Assembly (NCBI RefSeq): GCF_037338445.1
Contig: NZ_CP147838.1
Location: 3,596,001 to 3,660,000 of the forward strand
Reading direction: 5' to 3'
DNA length: 64,000 bases
Source of the DNA: Salinibaculum sp. SYNS191
Lineage (GTDB): Archaea; Halobacteriota; Halobacteria; Halobacteriales; Haloarculaceae
Part shown: piece after piece, positions 40,934 through 50,030 of the stretch
Numbering within the stretch: position 1 is the stretch's first letter
Layout: each line of letters starts with the position of its first letter
Made by a program: the position numbers and the translations under genes
Notes under the pieces: generated by a model
Seen by the model: the letters and a program-made list of their open reading frames with translations, nothing else
Told to the model about the DNA's origin: nothing
The model's database searches: none

Positions 40934-42871
40934 TCAGATTTCGACGACTTTGTGGCCCTCGGAGGGTGTGTTCTCCTTGAACGCTCTCGCGTGGTCCGGC
41001 AGGAGGACCACGACGAGGTAGGGAACGAACTCCTCCAGGTAGAGTATCAGGTCGACCAGCCGGTTGCCGTCTATCATCTCGATGGAGTCGAGCAACATGA
41101 ACGGCACCTCCTCGTGGACGTCGTGTACGAGATAGCCCGAGAGCGCGACGACGAGACCGACGATCTCCCGCTCGCTCTCGCTCAGGTGGCTGATGCTGTC
41201 CTCGTAGACGCCGCCGGCCTCGTCCTCGCGGACCACGTGGAGTTCGAACCGTTTCTCTGTCGCCGTCCCCCGGCCCTTCTTGACTTCTTCTTCCGTCCGT
41301 TCGAGCCAGATGCGCCCGATGTTGTCGTATCCCAGGCGGTCGATAATCGCCTCCATGTGGGTGTTGAACTCCTCGATGGCCTCCCGCTCGATGCGGTCGA
41401 TTCGCGTCCGGAGTTCGTTCAGTTCCTCCGAGAGCGTCTCCCGGCGGGCTTGCAGTTCCTCGCGGGTCGCCAACTCGGCCTCTATCTCCTCGATTTCCGC
41501 CTCCAGCGACTCCAGGTCGTCGACGGCCTGGTCCCGGTTGAAGGTCAGTTCGCTCACCTCCTGCTGGAGCGCCAGCAGTTCGTCCTGCTGGTCGTTCTGG
41601 AGCCGTTCGACGGACGCCTCCAGCGTGTCGACGCGCTCCCGCAGGCTTTCGCGGCGCGTTTCGAGTTCGTCGATGGTCTCCTCGCGCTGGTCGATTTTCT
41701 CCGCCAGCGTCTCCAGGCGGTCCGCCAGTTCTGCGGATTCCTCCCGGCGGGTCTTGTGGTCCTCGAGTTCGCAGCTCAGGTCGTCGAGTTCCGCCGCAAT
41801 CTGGTTCTTCTCGCGGCTCTTGTCCTGGCGGATTTTCTGCAGGCGCTCGACGGTTTCTTCGATGCGTCCCCGCTCGACCTCGCTCCCGCAGGTCCAGCAG
41901 GTCACCGCCGAGGAGGACGGGTCGAGTCCGTCGGCGGGCGACCCGCCGTTGGTCTTCTCGTCGAGCGCGTTGCGGACTCCCGACTGGGACTCCGCGAGGC
42001 GTTCGTCGTTGAACTGGATGACCCGCTGCAGTTCGCTTATCGTCGATTCGAGCGACCGGCGGCGGTTCCGGAGCCCCTCGATGCGCTCTTCGAGGCGTGC
42101 GATTTCCGCGTCGTCGGGGGGCTCGAGCGAGTCCTGCTGGTCCGCTATCGTCTCGCGGTTCTCTTCGAGCCGTTCCAGGCTCTTTCGCTCACTCTCCAGG
42201 TTTGCGCTCACGCGCTCCAGTTCCGCCCTCGTCTCGCGGAGCCGTTCCAGTTGCTCCGCCAGTTCGTCGCTGTCCCCCTGGTCGGCGTTGTCTTCGTCCA
42301 GCGCGTCGAGTTCGCCCCGCTTCTCCTCGATGCGCGCTTCGAGGTCCGCCACCTCCTCCTGTTTCCGGCGGCGGTCTGCCTCGAGTTCGGTGCGTCGGTC
42401 GGCGAGCGCGTCGAGGCGGTCGAGTTCGCGGTCTATCTCGCGTCGCCTGTCGACGCGTTCGCCGATTTCGTCCTGTATCTGTTCCGTGTCGACGGGGCTG
42501 AGAATCAGTTCCCGGAGGTTTTCACCCCGTCTGGCGGCACGGCGGATCTCGTTCGATTCGAGCAGGACGCCGTAGAGTTCTGCGATGTCGGGTTCGTCGA
42601 GGTACGGGTTCCCCTCGGTCTCGACGTGGTTGTTCTCGCGGCGTATCTCGCGGACGTACGTCTGGTCACCCACCGTCATCGAGACTTCCCCGACCTCCGC
42701 GTCGCTTTTGAGGGTGTACTTGTCCGTTCCGAGCCCCGCAGCAATCGCCTGGATGAGGGAGGTCCTGTTCGTGGCGTTCTCGCCGACGAGCGCCGTCACG
42801 CCGGAACTGATTCGCATGGAGGTCTCGTCGATGCCACCGATGTTCCTGACCTCCATATCGACATCATGCAT
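40934..42871 (-). CDS. Archaea-specific SMC-related (Sph/Rad50-like) ATPase
   Basis: 645 residues. Walker A is GENATNRTSLIQAIAAGLG (about 31-49). Long coiled-coil arms (about 130-320 and 335-520) are separated by a single CxxC hook (CWTCG, near 324). The signature-like LSESEREIVGLVVALSGYL and Walker-B FMLLDSIEMIDGN are at the end. It is smaller than SMC or Rad50, matching haloarchaeal Sph proteins. The start at 42871 has GGAGAGGGAG just upstream; a TTTATG box lies about 30 bases further up. It is divergent from rdfA. Confidence 0.85.
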   Translation of the reverse strand: MHDVDMEVRNIGGIDETSMRISSGVTALVGENATNRTSLIQAIAAGLGTDKYTLKSDAEVGEVSMTVGDQTYVREIRRENNHVETEGNPYLDEPDIAELYGVLLESNEIRRAARRGENLRELILSPVDTEQIQDEIGERVDRRREIDRELDRLDALADRRTELEADRRRKQEEVADLEARIEEKRGELDALDEDNADQGDSDELAEQLERLRETRAELERVSANLESERKSLERLEENRETIADQQDSLEPPDDAEIARLEERIEGLRNRRRSLESTISELQRVIQFNDERLAESQSGVRNALDEKTNGGSPADGLDPSSSAVTCWTCGSEVERGRIEETVERLQKIRQDKSREKNQIAAELDDLSCELEDHKTRREESAELADRLETLAEKIDQREETIDELETRRESLRERVDTLEASVERLQNDQQDELLALQQEVSELTFNRDQAVDDLESLEAEIEEIEAELATREELQARRETLSEELNELRTRIDRIEREAIEEFNTHMEAIIDRLGYDNIGRIWLERTEEEVKKGRGTATEKRFELHVVREDEAGGVYEDSISHLSESEREIVGLVVALSGYLVHDVHEEVPFMLLDSIEMIDGNRLVDLILYLEEFVPYLVVVLLPDHARAFKENTPSEGHKVVEI

Positions 42872-43433
42872 ACTCCCTCTCCGGTCAGGCATGTACGCCG
42901 ACGTTCGTGCTGAAAACATAAACTCTTTCTGTAAATCCAGGTCTGTAAATATTGCCGCACAGTTTACAGGTTCTGCTCCCGCTTTCGACCCGTATTGCAC
43001 GATTTCGGCAGACATGAGGCCGCTACTCGCTCAATTCGGTGGAATGAAACGTTTTCAAAATAAACTTACAGATACGCGTACGGAGACGTAACAATCCGAG
43101 TGCTTTTTGCTGTCCCTGCGGCTTCGGGGCGGGCGAGTGTCTGACCGTCACGAAGCTGTCTCGACCGGGACAGACAGGCGTCGAGAGTCGGGTCTCATCG
43201 GGTGGGACGGCGCTTTCGGTGGCGTCCCGGCGAACCCGGGGCGGGAGTGCGCGCCGGGCACGCTCGGTAACGCCGAGGCGGGACCTCTCTACTGACTGGC
43301 GTGCCGTGGTACCACGGCGGGAGCACAATCGCACCCGTGCAAGAAATAACTTTGTGTTTGGTGGACATGTTCTCCGCCAGTCGGGGCTGAACAGGCATAC
43401 ATTTACGTAGGCCGTCTCCCTACCGTCTCGACC
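42872..43433. other. Divergent sph/rdfA control region
   Basis: 560 bases with no supported gene. Besides the CTGTAAA boxes it holds GCCGTGGTACCACGGC (43303-43318), a perfect 16-base palindrome. An ACATTTACG box near 43400 sits about 30 bases before the rdfA ATG, giving a leaderless start. One palindrome of this length is expected by chance in a 64-kb window, so its meaning is uncertain. Confidence 0.45.
42929..42969 (-). promoter_or_regulatory. Three CTGTAAA boxes in the sph upstream region
   Basis: CTGTAAAT occurs at 42929-42936 and 42943-42950 (direct, 14-base pitch), and TTTACAG, its reverse complement, at 42963-42969. They lie immediately upstream of the sph TATA-like box. Clustered repeats with one inverted copy look like a binding array for a regulator of sph; this is inferred. 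Confidence 0.4.
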
Positions 43434-44072
43434 ATGGGAGAATCGGAGGCGGCGGCGACCCGGCCGTGTTCCTGCAAGGTGGAGATAGTCACGGCCGAGT
43501 TCGACCTCGACGGCATCCACGAGGAGATGTGTCGGGAGTGGGCCGACGACGACGGGAAGAGCGTCCGCGAACTCGCCGACATGTTCAACAAACGTGTGCT
43601 GCGGACCGCCTTCAGGCGTGCGGACAAACTCCCCATCGACGGCGAGATAGACAACCTCTACCGGGTGCTGACCGACGACGACACCGACCCGGGGAGTCGG
43701 ACGCGGGCGCGCGAGCAACTCCGGCAGGACGGCGTTCCGGTCGACGACGTCGAGGACCGGTTCGTCTCGCACCAGACGCTGTATCGCCACCTCGTGAACT
43801 GTCTCGACAGGGCTCACGAACCGCCCGAGAAGACCGACGAGGAACGCATCGAGGAGTGGCGCAGTCGCCTCCTGGCACTGCAGAGCCGGACGACCAGCGT
43901 CACCGAACGCGGCATCGAACAACTGTTGAACAACGGAGCGGTCGACATCGGCTCGTTCGACGTCCTCCTGGAGGTCAACGTCATGTGCGAGGACTGCGGC
44001 GGGTTCTACACAGTCGGGGAGTTCCTGGACGCGGAGGCGTGCGACTGTCTACGGCCCGATGAGTCGGTCTGA
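43434..44072 (+). CDS. rdfA: Rod-determining factor RdfA
   Basis: 212 residues. It begins with a Cys pair region RPCSCKVEIVTAEFDLDGIH; then REWADDDGKSVRELADMFNK, DGEIDNLYRVLTDDDTDPGS and VSHQTLYRHLVNCLDRAHEP follow. It ends with a Cys4 cluster (CEDCGGFYTVGEFLDAEAC). These features match the haloarchaeal RdfA family, which influences rod versus plate cell shape in Haloferax. The neighbouring sph, divergent here, is the usual companion. The cytosolic molecular function is not known. Start MGESEAAATRPCSC fits the promoter spacing. Confidence 0.85.
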   Translation: MGESEAAATRPCSCKVEIVTAEFDLDGIHEEMCREWADDDGKSVRELADMFNKRVLRTAFRRADKLPIDGEIDNLYRVLTDDDTDPGSRTRAREQLRQDGVPVDDVEDRFVSHQTLYRHLVNCLDRAHEPPEKTDEERIEEWRSRLLALQSRTTSVTERGIEQLLNNGAVDIGSFDVLLEVNVMCEDCGGFYTVGEFLDAEACDCLRPDESV

Positions 44073-44139
44073 ATCCGCTCTGGCGGCACGAAAGAACCAA
44101 GTGTATCGTTCCCACACATTCAGGAGAACCGACGTACAG

Positions 44140-44169
44140 ATGAGTTACGAGGGAGAAACCAGATACTAA
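44140..44169 (+). CDS. Nine-codon leader peptide upstream of lutC (possible)
   Basis: ATG at 44140 encodes MSYEGETRY and its stop overlaps the next ATG (TAATG at 44167-44171), the arrangement used for translational coupling. An AGGAG lies at 44122-44126, rather distant. Chance cannot be excluded for so short a frame; it is recorded because the overlap with the lutC start is exact. Confidence 0.25.
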   Translation: MSYEGETRY

Positions 44170-44669
44170 TGCAAAGCGAAATGGTGGACCAGTTCGAGAC
44201 GGAGATAGCATCCTACGGGGTGGACGTCACTCACGCCAGTGTCGGCGATGCGACGGACGTAATCGCCGAACATCTCGACTCGACGGCCGTCGGCGTGCCG
44301 CTCCCGTGGGACGGCGTTTCGCTCCCGGGGGCTGTCACGACCGACCCCACGCCCGACGAACTCGAGGCGGCGAAGACGGGGCTCTCGCCGGCCTCGCTCG
44401 GGATTGCGACCTACGGCAGCCTCGCGCTGCGGGCCGACGACCACGGCAGCGAACCGATAAGCCTGTTCGTGGACACCCACGTCGCCGTGCTCCACGAGGA
44501 GGACATCGTGGCGGACATGCCGGAGGCCTTCGAGTGGCTCGGCGAGGAACTGCGCGAGACGCGGGACTCGGTCATTCTCGCGACGGGGCCGTCGGCGACG
44601 GCGGACATGGGCGCACTGGTACAGGGAGCACACGGACCGAAAACTGTCGAACTCATCATCATCTCATGA
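44169..44669 (+). CDS. lutC: LUD-domain protein, LutC-like
   Basis: 166 residues. SASLGIATYGSLALRADD-type segments (here SPASLGIATYGSLALRADDH), LFVDTHVAVLHEEDIVADMP and LATGPSATADMGALVQGAHG match the LUD (LutC/YkgG) family, which with LutA and LutB oxidises L-lactate to pyruvate. Length is shorter than bacterial LutC (about 240), lacking the N-terminal region, as is common in archaea. It overlaps the next gene by four bases (ATGA). A nearby lactate permease supports lactate use. Confidence 0.85.
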   Translation: MQSEMVDQFETEIASYGVDVTHASVGDATDVIAEHLDSTAVGVPLPWDGVSLPGAVTTDPTPDELEAAKTGLSPASLGIATYGSLALRADDHGSEPISLFVDTHVAVLHEEDIVADMPEAFEWLGEELRETRDSVILATGPSATADMGALVQGAHGPKTVELIIIS

Positions 44670-46864
44670 GCTCACGAGCATCCAAGGCAGAACACATCCG
44701 GCGGATAATGCAGGCCGAAGGGGACGCGGTCGGCGAGAACACACGCGGGTTCAACCAGGGCCGCTACGAGTCCGTCGGCGACCTGGAGGACTACGAGAAC
44801 CTGAAAAGCGAGGCCAGAGCCATCAAGGAGGACGCCATCGAGCGGCTCCCGGAGCTCATCGACCAGCTCACCGAGACGGTCGAGGAAAACGGCGGCACCG
44901 TCTACATCGCCGACGACGCCGAAGACGCGAACCAGTACGTCGCGGAGGTCTGTGCGGAGAAAGACGCCGGGCGCGTCATCAAGAGCAAGTCGATGACCAG
45001 CGAGGAGATCGACGTCAACGAGTACCTCGAAGCCGACGGCCGGGACGTCGTGGAGACGGACCTCGGCGAGTGGGTGCTCCAGGTGGCCGACGAGGCGCCG
45101 AGTCACATCGTCGCGCCGGCCATCCACAAGTCGCGCGAGGAGATCGCGAAGCTGTTCAACGAGTACTTCGAACCCGAGGAGGAACTGGAGACGGCCGAGG
45201 AATTGACCATGTTCGCGCGTGCGAAACTCGGCGAACTCATACAGGACGCCGACGTCGGCATGACCGGCGCGAACTTCCTCACTGCCGACTCCGGGACCAT
45301 GGCGCTGGTCACCAGCGAGGGCAACGCCCGCAAGACGGTCACCGTCCCGGACACCCACATCGCCGTTGCCGGCGTCGAGAAGGTCATCCCCAGCGTCGAG
45401 GACCTCGAACCGTTCATCCAGCTCATCGGCCGCTCGGGGACCGGCCAGGACATCACCAGCTACATCTCCCTTTTTACGCCCCCGGTCAAGTCGCCGACCG
45501 TCGACTTCGACGACGGCGCGACGCCCATCACCGAGGGCGACGACGACAGGGACTTCCACCTCGTACTCATCGACAACGGCCGCATGGCGATGCGGGAGGA
45601 CGACGAACTGCGCGAGACGCTGTACTGCATCCGCTGTTCGGCCTGCTCGAACACCTGCGCCAACTTCCAGGCCGTCGGCGGCCACGCCTTCGGCGGCGAG
45701 ACCTACTCCGGCGGCATCGCGACGGGCTGGGAGGCCGGCGTCCACGGCCTCGACAGCGCCGCGGAGTTCAACGACCTCTGTACCGGCTGCTCGCGCTGTA
45801 CGGAGGCCTGTCCGGTGGAGATAGACATCCCGTGGATAAACACCGTCGTCAGGGACCGCGTCAACTCCGGGAAGGACCCGAACATGGAGTTCCTCGTCGA
45901 CGGGTTGACGCCGGACACCGAGACGGACGGCCCCGACCTTCAAAAGCGGCTGTTCGGCAACTTCGAGACGCTCGCGAAGATGGGGACCATGTTCGCGCCG
46001 CTCTCGAACTGGGCGGCCAACTCTACCCCGGCGAAGTACGCCCTCCAGAAGGTGGCCGGCGTCGACAGCCGGCGTGACTTCCCCGCCTTCCAGCGGACCA
46101 CGCTGGTCGAGTGGTTCAACGACCGCCAGTCACCGACCATCCAGGACCCCGAGGCGCGGGTCGTCCTCTACGCTGACCTCTACACGAACCACATGCTGGT
46201 CGAGCGCGGGAAGGCCGCTGTCAGGCTGCTCGAAGCCCTCGGCGTCGAGGTGGAGCTGCCGAAGGTGCCGGGCAGCGGCAGGGCACCCCTCTCGCAGGGG
46301 ATGATAGAGACGGCCACTACCAAGGCCGGCAAGGTCTCGGCGGCGCTGTCGCCGTACCTGGACGACGGCTACGACGTGGTGGTCATCGAGCCGAGCGACC
46401 TCGCGATGTTCCGCGGCGACTACGAGCGGATGCTCCCGGAGGACGACTTCGAGGCGCTCGCCGACCGGAGCTACGAGATACTCGAGTACGCCTACGGCCT
46501 CGTCGCCAACGGTGCCGACGTCGACGCGCTGCGGACCGCCGCAGACGGCGAGACGGTCGCCTACCACAGCCACTGCCAGCAGCGCACGATGGGCCTGGAG
46601 GAGTACACCCTGGCGCTGCTCGACAGGGCCGACTACGAGGTGACCACGAGCGACGTGGAGTGCTGTGGCATGGCCGGCTCCTTCGGCTACAAGGAACAGT
46701 ACTACGAGCTGTCGATGGACGTCGGGGAGAACCTCGGCGAACAGCTCCGGGAGGCCGACACCGACCACGTCATCGCGAGCGGGACCTCCTGTACGGACCA
46801 GATAGAGGACCTCCTCCGTGACGCACCGATGCACCCGGTCCAGCTACTGGACCCGGCCCGGTAA
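44666..46864 (+). CDS. lutB: LutB-LutA-like fusion: LUD, two 4Fe-4S clusters and CCG domain
   Basis: 732 residues. An LUD domain (about 60-280) includes SGTMALVTSEGNARKTVTVP. A ferredoxin domain follows with CIRCSACSNTCANFQAVGG (near 320) and CTGCSRCTEACPVEIDIPWI (near 371). A C-terminal CCG-type region (about 490-730) has YHSHCQQRTMG and VECCGMAGSFGYKEQ. It combines iron-sulfur LutB with the CCG LutA part, which in bacteria are separate genes. The first CCG-like motif of LutA is degraded. It is coupled with lutC and probably oxidises lactate, passing electrons onward from Fe-S clusters. Confidence 0.87.
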   Translation: MSSRASKAEHIRRIMQAEGDAVGENTRGFNQGRYESVGDLEDYENLKSEARAIKEDAIERLPELIDQLTETVEENGGTVYIADDAEDANQYVAEVCAEKDAGRVIKSKSMTSEEIDVNEYLEADGRDVVETDLGEWVLQVADEAPSHIVAPAIHKSREEIAKLFNEYFEPEEELETAEELTMFARAKLGELIQDADVGMTGANFLTADSGTMALVTSEGNARKTVTVPDTHIAVAGVEKVIPSVEDLEPFIQLIGRSGTGQDITSYISLFTPPVKSPTVDFDDGATPITEGDDDRDFHLVLIDNGRMAMREDDELRETLYCIRCSACSNTCANFQAVGGHAFGGETYSGGIATGWEAGVHGLDSAAEFNDLCTGCSRCTEACPVEIDIPWINTVVRDRVNSGKDPNMEFLVDGLTPDTETDGPDLQKRLFGNFETLAKMGTMFAPLSNWAANSTPAKYALQKVAGVDSRRDFPAFQRTTLVEWFNDRQSPTIQDPEARVVLYADLYTNHMLVERGKAAVRLLEALGVEVELPKVPGSGRAPLSQGMIETATTKAGKVSAALSPYLDDGYDVVVIEPSDLAMFRGDYERMLPEDDFEALADRSYEILEYAYGLVANGADVDALRTAADGETVAYHSHCQQRTMGLEEYTLALLDRADYEVTTSDVECCGMAGSFGYKEQYYELSMDVGENLGEQLREADTDHVIASGTSCTDQIEDLLRDAPMHPVQLLDPAR

Positions 46865-47039
46865 CGCGTCTTCGCTTTTCATCGCTTGGACGCCGAATCG
46901 CCTCTCGTCGTCGAGGTTCGACCACGCTGGAGCCCTGTTACAGGTATATCGCTGTCACAGAGTGTCGTTCGGACAATAGTTCTGTCGGCGCAACTCAGGA
47001 CGGGTCAGCCGCGCCAGCACGGGGGGCAGGCGGGGTCCC

Positions 47040-47492
47040 TCACGGGTCAAGCGGTGACCGGTAGCCGCTCAGCGTCTCGATTTCGAGGTCGTACCACTGG
47101 GGGTCGAGGTCGGCGACCGGGTGCCCGAAGATGCTCAGCCCGACGGTGGCGGCGTCCTCGCCGAAGCGGTCGCCAGCCGCCCGCTCGCGCTCTGAACCCG
47201 CCGGTATCGGGTCGAGTTGCCCCTCCGCGATGACGCTCCGCCAGTCATCCTCGTGGTGCCACTCGTAGACGACGAGGCAGGCTGGCGTTCCCGGGTCGAC
47301 GCGGTCCCGTTTCCTGCTGTCGGGGCCGGACATGAACTGCATGACACAGCGTCGGTTTGGGCCGTCGTAGCCGAAGGACATCGGCAGCGCGTACGGTCTG
47401 TCGCCGCCGAGGGAGAGGACGCCGTGCCCGCGGCTGGACAGGAACTCGGCTATCGCTTCGTCGGACATCTCCCGCCAGGTGTCACGCGTCAT
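47040..47492 (-). CDS. Pyridoxamine 5'-phosphate oxidase-like FMN-binding protein
   Basis: 150 residues. MSDEAIAEFLSSRGHGVLSL, DRPYALPMSFGYDG and FMSGPDSRKRDRVDPGTPAC are the split beta-barrel segments that bind FMN or F420. Haloarchaea contain many such proteins (PPOX/FDOR), often of unknown substrate. It is convergent with the lut operon. ATGTCC after residue 8 gives an alternative start (MSDEAIAEF). Function is best left as flavin/deazaflavin-binding oxidoreductase-like. Confidence 0.78.
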   Translation of the reverse strand: MTRDTWREMSDEAIAEFLSSRGHGVLSLGGDRPYALPMSFGYDGPNRRCVMQFMSGPDSRKRDRVDPGTPACLVVYEWHHEDDWRSVIAEGQLDPIPAGSERERAAGDRFGEDAATVGLSIFGHPVADLDPQWYDLEIETLSGYRSPLDP

Positions 47493-47557
47493 CTGACGCC
47501 TCCCAAGTGCCGCGGCAGCGACCGTGTGTCGCGCAGGTATCCGTCCATCGGCTCCAC

Positions 47558-48919
47558 CTACCCGAGTTCGGCCATTCTCGCTTCCAGTCCCTCGATGGTC
47601 TCCTCGATGTCGTCCACCAGTTCCGACTGCTTCTCGTTCGCGTCGGCTATCGCCTCGATCTCCTCGGCCAGCGGGTCGGCGCGCTCGGTCACCTCGTCCA
47701 CCATGCTGGCAACTTCCTCCGTGCTCGCGGCCTGGTCGTCCGTCGCCTCCGCGACGTCCTCGATGCCGCGGGCGGTCTGCTTGACCGCGTCGGTAATCTC
47801 CGAGAGCGCGTCGAGGACCGCCTCGGCCTGCTCGACGCCCTCGTTGAGTTCCTCGTTGGTCTCCCTGATGCCCGCGACCGTCCGGCTCGTCGTCTCCTGT
47901 ATCTCGCCGATGGTCTGCTCTATCTCCTTGGCCTGGGCCTGTGAGTCGGCGGCGAGGGACTTGATTTCGTCGGCGACCACGCCGAAACCCTCCCCGGCTT
48001 CACCGGCGCGAGCGGCCTCGATGGAGGCGTTCAGCGCGAGCATGTTGGTCTGCTCGGCGATGTCGTCGATGACCTCGACTATCTCGTCGATTTCGGTCAC
48101 CCGCTCGTCGAGGGCGGTCACGTCCTCGGCCATCTCGTCGGCGGCCGCTCGGACCGAGGTCATCACTTCGATGGCCTCCGCTGCGGAGTCCTGTCCCTCG
48201 ACCGCGAGGCTGCTTGCCTCCTCGCTGGTCTGTTCGACCTCCCGGGCGGTCGAGGCCACCTCCTCGACGCTGGCGCTCAGGTTCGATATCTCCGCGGTTA
48301 TCTGGTCGAGTTTCTCGTACTGCTCGGTCGCGATTTCACTGCTCCCGGCGGAACTCTCCAGGATGCTCGACGTCGTCTCTTCGAGTTCCGCGACCGCCCC
48401 CATGATTTCCTCGGAGACCGTCTCGTGGGCGGCCGCCATCTGTTTGCGCTGCTCGACCAGGTCCGTGACGATGGGCGTCATCTCCACGGCCCCGATGGTG
48501 TTCCCGTCGATGTCCTCCATCGGGACGGCCATCGACCGGTTCCACAGGTGCCCGTCGGGCGTCGGGACCTGTCGATAGTCCTCCTCCCAGACAGTCTCGC
48601 CGGTCCGTGCCACCGTCTCGGCCAGTATCTCCGACTCGCCATCAGTTCCGAAGAACTGGTACCCCTCTGTCCCGATCGCCTCCTCCCGGGAGCGTCCGTA
48701 GGCCTGCTCCGCCTCGGAATTGAAGTAGCGGAGCCGTCGCTGGTCGTCGACGGCGAATATCGGCTCCGGGAACTTCTCGATGAGCTGGTTGAACAGCGCT
48801 CGCCACTGGTCGCGCTCCTCGCGGAGCTGGTCCCGGTCCTTCTCCTCGTCCGGACCGCCGTACTCTACGGCGTCGGCGTACGTCGCCATCTCCCCCTGGC
48901 TCACGTTCGTTGTGCTCAT
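47558..48919 (-). CDS. Soluble haloarchaeal transducer: PAS domain plus methyl-accepting signalling domain
   Basis: 453 residues without a membrane span. The PAS domain is at about 45-160 ([40 protein letters not shown]). A long coiled coil then carries the MCP signalling hairpin, [20 protein letters not shown] and [20 protein letters not shown] (near 300-330). It is a cytosolic taxis transducer (Htr/Tar class) probably sensing a metabolite or redox state via PAS. The Tar-type tip E-x-x-x-M-L-A-L-N-A-S is intact. A TTTAAATA box lies upstream. Confidence 0.9.
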   Translation of the reverse strand: MSTTNVSQGEMATYADAVEYGGPDEEKDRDQLREERDQWRALFNQLIEKFPEPIFAVDDQRRLRYFNSEAEQAYGRSREEAIGTEGYQFFGTDGESEILAETVARTGETVWEEDYRQVPTPDGHLWNRSMAVPMEDIDGNTIGAVEMTPIVTDLVEQRKQMAAAHETVSEEIMGAVAELEETTSSILESSAGSSEIATEQYEKLDQITAEISNLSASVEEVASTAREVEQTSEEASSLAVEGQDSAAEAIEVMTSVRAAADEMAEDVTALDERVTEIDEIVEVIDDIAEQTNMLALNASIEAARAGEAGEGFGVVADEIKSLAADSQAQAKEIEQTIGEIQETTSRTVAGIRETNEELNEGVEQAEAVLDALSEITDAVKQTARGIEDVAEATDDQAASTEEVASMVDEVTERADPLAEEIEAIADANEKQSELVDDIEETIEGLEARMAELG

Positions 48920-49086
48920 TGGTACCGTCTGTTGTGCGCTTCACTCAATGTTTATTTAAACTGTATGGCCCGAAAACCAGAATTGAGAACGTCGACGCTG
49001 CCGGCGCTGTTCGGCGGCGACGCGTGGCCGCCGCTCACCGGGTTAATCGACGCCATGCCGCGCGGGAAAAGGAAGTTGCAGTCCCT

Positions 49087-50028
49087 TCAGGTGTGGTGCT
49101 GGCGGATTTCTTCGACGCTTTTGCCCCACTCGGCGTCGTCGTCGAAGTACCGCTCTGCGAGTGAGTCCTCCGGGGCCTCACCGATGGAGCGCTTCTCCTC
49201 GGCGTAGGACGGCCGCTCGGTGTCGTGGTAGAAGCGGCCGGTCAGCACCTCGCCCTCCCAGAGCCGCGACTCGGCCTCGTACATCGCGTCGGCCGCCTCG
49301 CGGCGGTCGGTGATGTCGAAGTCGAACTCGTCGTCGTCCTGGATGTCGGTGTAGGGGACGTACTCCTTGGCGTCCTTGTTCCAGGTGGGACACTGGGTGA
49401 GGAAGTCGACGTGTGCGAACCCGTCGTGTTCGATCGCTTCCTTCAGCACTTCCTTCGCCTGCCGGGGGTTCACTGCCGCCGTGCGTGCGACGTAGGACGC
49501 ACCGGAGGCGAGCGAGAGGGTGAGCGGTCGCACCGGGTCCTTTGCACTACCAGAGGGCTGCGTCTTCGATTTGTGACCCTTCGGGCTGGTGGGTGAGGTC
49601 TGGCCCTTCGTCAGTCCGAAGATCTCGTTGTTGAAGACGATGTAGGTGATGTCGTGGTTCTCGCGGGCGGTGTGCATGAAGTGGTTGCCACCGATGCCGT
49701 ACCCGTCACCGTCGCCACCTGCCGCGATGACCTCGAGGCCGGGATTCGCGAGTTTCGCTGCGCGAGCGATGGGGAGCGAGCGGCCGTGAATCGAGTGGTA
49801 GCCGTAACAGTCGAAGTAACTGTTGAGCTTGCCCGAACAGCCGATGCCGGTCACGAGCATCGTCTCGTCGGGCGTGCGGCCCACTTCGGGCATGGCCTGT
49901 TTCAGCGCCTTCAGGACGCCGAAGTCGCCACAGCCCGGACACCACGTCGCCTGCGGCTCTATTCCCGGTGTGAACGTATCCTGATCGATTTCCTGTTCTT
50001 CGTCGTTGATTGCTGAGAATGCGCTCAT
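49087..50028 (-). CDS. 2-oxoacid:ferredoxin oxidoreductase, beta subunit
   Basis: 313 residues. TPP-binding motif GGDGDGYGIGGNHFMHTARE with NNEIFGLTKGQTSPT; the N-terminal TWCPGCGDFGVLKALKQAMP and GIGCSGKLNSYFDCYGYHSI supply cluster or substrate-contact Cys residues. It forms an alpha2beta2 complex with the gene upstream (3-base gap), making acyl-CoA and reduced ferredoxin from pyruvate or 2-oxoglutarate. Neighbouring lactate genes favour pyruvate, but the two enzymes are not separable by the motifs seen. Confidence 0.92.
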   Translation of the reverse strand: MSAFSAINDEEQEIDQDTFTPGIEPQATWCPGCGDFGVLKALKQAMPEVGRTPDETMLVTGIGCSGKLNSYFDCYGYHSIHGRSLPIARAAKLANPGLEVIAAGGDGDGYGIGGNHFMHTARENHDITYIVFNNEIFGLTKGQTSPTSPKGHKSKTQPSGSAKDPVRPLTLSLASGASYVARTAAVNPRQAKEVLKEAIEHDGFAHVDFLTQCPTWNKDAKEYVPYTDIQDDDEFDFDITDRREAADAMYEAESRLWEGEVLTGRFYHDTERPSYAEEKRSIGEAPEDSLAERYFDDDAEWGKSVEEIRQHHT

Positions 50029-50030
50029 TG

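Noticed and set aside
43303..43318. Perfect 16-base palindrome as an RdfA operator
   Set aside because: About one such palindrome is expected by chance in 64 kb, and it lies about 115 bases from the rdfA start; listed only in the region entry.
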